Shown here: one piece after another, positions 61,507 to 64,000 of the stretch | How the letters are laid out: each line of letters opens with the position of its first letter | Numbering within the stretch: the stretch's first letter is position 1 | Assembly: GCA_964409335.1 (NCBI GenBank) | Contig: CAYPCW010000001.1 | Location: forward strand, 1-64,000 | Source of the DNA: JABMOW01 sp964409335 | GTDB lineage: Bacteria > Fidelibacterota > Marinisomatia > SCGC-AAA003-L08 > JACNLC01 | DNA length: 64,000 bases | Direction: 5' to 3' | Notes under the pieces: generated by a model | Database searches by the model: none | The model's input: the letters and a program-made list of their open reading frames with translations, nothing else | What the model was told of the DNA's origin: nothing | Translations under genes and position numbers: made by a program

Positions 61507-62502
61507 TTATGGAGTTGGAACGGATTCGAATATACGGGTGATAACATCTTCCGTGGTCACGTTTTCCGCTTCTGCCTCGTAGGTGAGGATGATCCGATGA
61601 CGCAATATTGCCCGGCCGATTTCTCTGACATCTTCCGGGATCACATATCCCCGATGCGACATAAATGCAGAAGCCTTTGCTGCAATCGCCATAAAAATTG
61701 TTGCCCTTGGCGACACACCAAACTCAATAAACCCTTTCAGGTCTTTCATTCCTGCAGCTTCAGGATCACGGGTCGAAAACGTGAGTGAAACGATGTATTT
61801 CTGGATATTCTCCGCAATATGAATCTGATCCACAAGTTTCCGGGCATCTAATATTGTAGCTGCGGTAATGACCGGGGTTAAAGGGGGCTTTTCGGCGACC
61901 ATCCCCATGGTCTGAAGGATTTTCAGTTCTTCATCTATCGTGGGATAACCGACGAGCACTTTAAACATAAACCGGTCAATTTGGGCTTCCGGTAATGGAT
62001 ATGTTCCCTCCTGCTCGATGGGATTTTGCGTCGCCATGACTAAAAATGGGGCGTCAAGTTTATAGGTTGAATCGCCGATGGTGATCTGACGCTCCTGCAT
62101 GGCTTCGAGAAGCGCACTCTGCACTTTTGCAGGTGCCCGATTAATTTCATCAGCTAAAATGATATTCGCAAATATGGGTCCCTTTTTCACCTCAAAAGTT
62201 GCTTCTTTCGGATTGTATATCAGGGTGCCCAGCAAATCTGCTGGTAATAAATCCGGGGTAAATTGAAGCCGTTGAAATTTCGTATCAATCAAGCTTGCCA
62301 ATGTTTTAACGGTCAATGTTTTCGCTAATCCGGGGACACCCTCAAGAAAAATATGTCCATTGGACAGCATCGCGATGATCAATTTATTGATGAGGTCGCT
62401 TTGTCCAACGATGACCGATGAGAGGCTACTTTTGAGGAGGTTTATAAATGCAGACTTTTCTTTTATTCTTTCGTTCAATCCTGACAGATCAAATTCAGTC
62501 AT
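61507..62502 (-). CDS. MoxR-family AAA ATPase
   Basis: The 331-residue ATPase has Walker A EGVPGLAKT (about 54-62), Walker B ILADEINRAPAKVQSALLEAMQE (DEINR part), sensor-1 MATQNPIEQEGTYPLPEAQ (TQNP part) and arginine-finger region QIDRFMFKV. It is a full-length MoxR. It probably acts as a chaperone with the DUF58 and BatD-like proteins that follow. It shares one base with the TPR lipoprotein stop/start junction. Confidence 0.95.
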   Translation of the reverse strand: MTEFDLSGLNERIKEKSAFINLLKSSLSSVIVGQSDLINKLIIAMLSNGHIFLEGVPGLAKTLTVKTLASLIDTKFQRLQFTPDLLPADLLGTLIYNPKEATFEVKKGPIFANIILADEINRAPAKVQSALLEAMQERQITIGDSTYKLDAPFLVMATQNPIEQEGTYPLPEAQIDRFMFKVLVGYPTIDEELKILQTMGMVAEKPPLTPVITAATILDARKLVDQIHIAENIQKYIVSLTFSTRDPEAAGMKDLKGFIEFGVSPRATIFMAIAAKASAFMSHRGYVIPEDVREIGRAILRHRIILTYEAEAENVTTEDVITRIFESVPTP

Positions 62503-63005
62503 CAGTTCGCCTCCGAAGCGGACGTTACCATATTATTCAACTCTGAAATTTGTTTTTCAACGTCTTCGAGACTGTCAAGTTCATATTGAACAGCGGCAAC
62601 CAGTTCACTGTTCGGATATTTTTCTAAAAACGCATGATAACTTTCAATGCCATCTGTATATGCCTGGAGGTAGTTCACGTTAATGTACCCCTCCATAAAC
62701 AATGCTTTCTCTGCCATATCTGATTTTGGGAATTTCCCGATAACCTTTCTAAACTCATCCAGTGCAATATTGTAATTTTTTACATCATTTAAATATATTT
62801 CACCGATCATAAATTGTGCGTCGGCTGCTTTTTTATGTTGGGGATAATTTGTGATTATTTCGTTGAGACTTCCGATTGATGAGTCCAGATTGTCCTGCAG
62901 TCTGAATGTCTCAGCTTCCTTCCAGAGACCGTCAACCAATGGGTCATTTTTTGAACATCCGATAAGTAAGAATAAAGCGAATAATAAGAATATAACTTTT
63001 TTCAC
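62502..63005 (-). CDS. Tetratricopeptide-repeat lipoprotein, YbgF/BamD-like
   Basis: The 167-residue protein has a lipoprotein signal (FLLFALFLLIGCSK, Cys17) and three TPR units (IITNYPQHKKAADAQFMIGE, IGKFPKSDMAEKALFMEGY, LEKYPNSELVAAVQYELDSL). This resembles BamD or CpoB-type adaptors but is shorter. It lies between a BamA/Omp85-type gene upstream and moxR downstream. A scaffold role in envelope assembly is inferred. Confidence 0.85.
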   Translation of the reverse strand: MKKVIFLLFALFLLIGCSKNDPLVDGLWKEAETFRLQDNLDSSIGSLNEIITNYPQHKKAADAQFMIGEIYLNDVKNYNIALDEFRKVIGKFPKSDMAEKALFMEGYINVNYLQAYTDGIESYHAFLEKYPNSELVAAVQYELDSLEDVEKQISELNNMVTSASEAN

Positions 63006-63105
63006 GTAATCAAATCTCCTTTATTAATTATTGATATTAATTTTTAGGCACAAGGCTCTTTCCAAACAAGCAAGGTTTTCTTTTGTTCCGACCTGGGAAT
63101 AAAAT

Positions 63106-64000
63106 TCAAAATAAGTATAGAATGGATAAAAGTATCGTTGGCTCTGACCAATTTCCCTGAGGAAATGCCATATCAACCCTCACAGGACCAATCGGTGAAT
63201 TGATGGTGATCCCCATTCCTGCATCCCAAAGCCAATTTTGGAATATCGATTTATACACACTGTCATTCAATTTACCCGTATCAAAAAATATTTCCCCGCC
63301 AAAAAGCCAGAATATGGGGAATCGAAATTCAAAATTGGACTGGAACCGGATCATCCCTCCTTCCGGATTTATGTCGTCAGTGTCCTTCCATCCCCGGAGT
63401 GATGTGCTGCCCCCCAGTTTAAATTTATAGAACGAGGGAATGGGATCAGGATTTAAGTGACGATAATTTATAGACTGCAAATATCCGATACGGTGATGAA
63501 TTCCAAAGGTAATATTTTTATCCAGAGGGTAAAACTTTTTATATTCAAGGTCAAATTTTAGAAAATGGACTTCGCCACCGAGGATTGTCCCATTTAATTC
63601 GGAATTAATGGAATAAAAATAACCCTGAGTCGGGTAAATAAAATTATCTAATTTCTGTTCAAGGTATGTCATCTTTATACTGCGTTTCTGGTCGGACTCC
63701 AAGGATGATTTAATGTACTCAATGTTGACGCTGCCGGTCAGTTTATATCTCTCACTGGTTCTGTAGATAAATGAAGACGCTATACCATCTAATCGTTCAC
63801 CAATTTGCTCATTATGATAATACTTTATTCTGATGGGTAATCTAAAGCCGATGAGCCATGGCGTAAACCATGACACGTTGTAATTCAGATTGGGGACTGT
63901 AATGTTTTCATCCAATCTTACTGTAACATTACTGCCGAATTCAATACGGCTCGCAGATTTGGGAACGGTACCGGGTTGCCATTTCACATTTAATTCTAAT
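63106..64000 (-). CDS. BamA/Omp85-type outer-membrane protein, C-terminal part (runs off the right edge)
   Basis: The minus-strand frame is open to the window edge and ends at 63106. The visible 298 or so codons are beta-barrel strands with typical Omp85 landmarks: SLRGWKDTDDI, GGEIFFDTGKL, WDAGMGITINSPIGPVRVDMAF and a terminal Phe (SILYLF). An in-frame GTG at 63987 is not a credible start because upstream residues continue the barrel. Full-length relatives carry POTRA domains that would lie outside the window. BamA, TamA and other Omp85 members cannot be told apart from this part. Confidence 0.85.
   Translation of the reverse strand, partial: LELNVKWQPGTVPKSASRIEFGSNVTVRLDENITVPNLNYNVSWFTPWLIGFRLPIRIKYYHNEQIGERLDGIASSFIYRTSERYKLTGSVNIEYIKSSLESDQKRSIKMTYLEQKLDNFIYPTQGYFYSINSELNGTILGGEVHFLKFDLEYKKFYPLDKNITFGIHHRIGYLQSINYRHLNPDPIPSFYKFKLGGSTSLRGWKDTDDINPEGGMIRFQSNFEFRFPIFWLFGGEIFFDTGKLNDSVYKSIFQNWLWDAGMGITINSPIGPVRVDMAFPQGNWSEPTILLSILYLF

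Overview
The window looks like a chromosomal piece of a Gram-negative bacterium of the FCB superphylum, most like Candidatus Marinimicrobia (SAR406) or a close relative. This is an inference from gene content: a TonB-dependent receptor with a carboxypeptidase-like N-domain, a PorV-family outer-membrane protein beside a giant secreted protein with a T9SS-like C-terminal domain, a dockerin-like tail on a secreted amylase, many acidic D-x-N-x-N-G stretches, and a bacterial geranylgeranylglyceryl-phosphate synthase. No rRNA, tRNA, CRISPR array, prophage or complete insertion sequence was seen. Gene density is high and no gap exceeds 300 bases.

Region 1 (1-29,964) is one long minus-strand locus for alpha-glucan (starch, maltodextrin, glycogen) use. 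Read in the direction of transcription it holds: a TrmB-type regulator with its own promoter and palindromic operator; a secreted pullulanase-like GH13; a secreted GH13 amylase; a ROK sugar kinase; a third secreted GH13, preceded by a perfect copy of the palindrome; a lipoprotein parvulin; a TonB receptor; a 1,297-residue secreted protein; a PorV-family protein; a cytoplasmic GH57 glucanotransferase; a short alpha-glucan phosphorylase; a MalE-MalF fusion; MalG; a modular secreted GH13 with starch-binding and dockerin-like domains; MalK; and the start of a lamin-tail surface protein that runs off the left edge. The proposed flow is digestion outside and in the periplasm, outer-membrane uptake through the TonB receptor, import by the MalEF-G-K transporter, then conversion to glucose-1-phosphate and glucose-6-phosphate inside. 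No SusD homologue is visible.

Region 2 (30,051-33,943) holds a complete AmmeMemoRadiSam cassette (radical SAM enzyme, AMMECR1 protein, MEMO1 protein) and a divergent dicarboxylate/amino-acid symporter. Region 3 (34,010-41,399) holds a MITE-like inverted repeat, hflX, a BatA-like protein, a polyprenol/diacylglycerol-kinase-like gene with an in-frame TGA, rpe with a probable AUU start, a PASTA protein, fmt, def and yajC.

Region 4 (41,556-58,451) is mostly housekeeping: an RlmL-like methyltransferase, a DNPH1-like nucleotide hydrolase, dusB, tag, a DUF502 protein, miaA, mutL, an FTCD-type folate enzyme, a site-2 protease, a Xer recombinase, GGGPS, gcvPA, gcvH, accC, accB, efp and a CehA/McbA-type PHP hydrolase. 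Region 5 (58,476-64,000) holds a Sua5 protein, a small outer-membrane protein, a MoxR-DUF58-BatD-like set, a TPR lipoprotein and the C-terminal part of a BamA/Omp85-type barrel cut by the right edge.

The most striking signals are a near-identical acidic motif shared by the MalG periplasmic loop and the TonB receptor, the MalE-MalF fusion, the TrmB operator pair, and the in-frame TGA. Function calls rest on motifs read by eye; no database search was possible.
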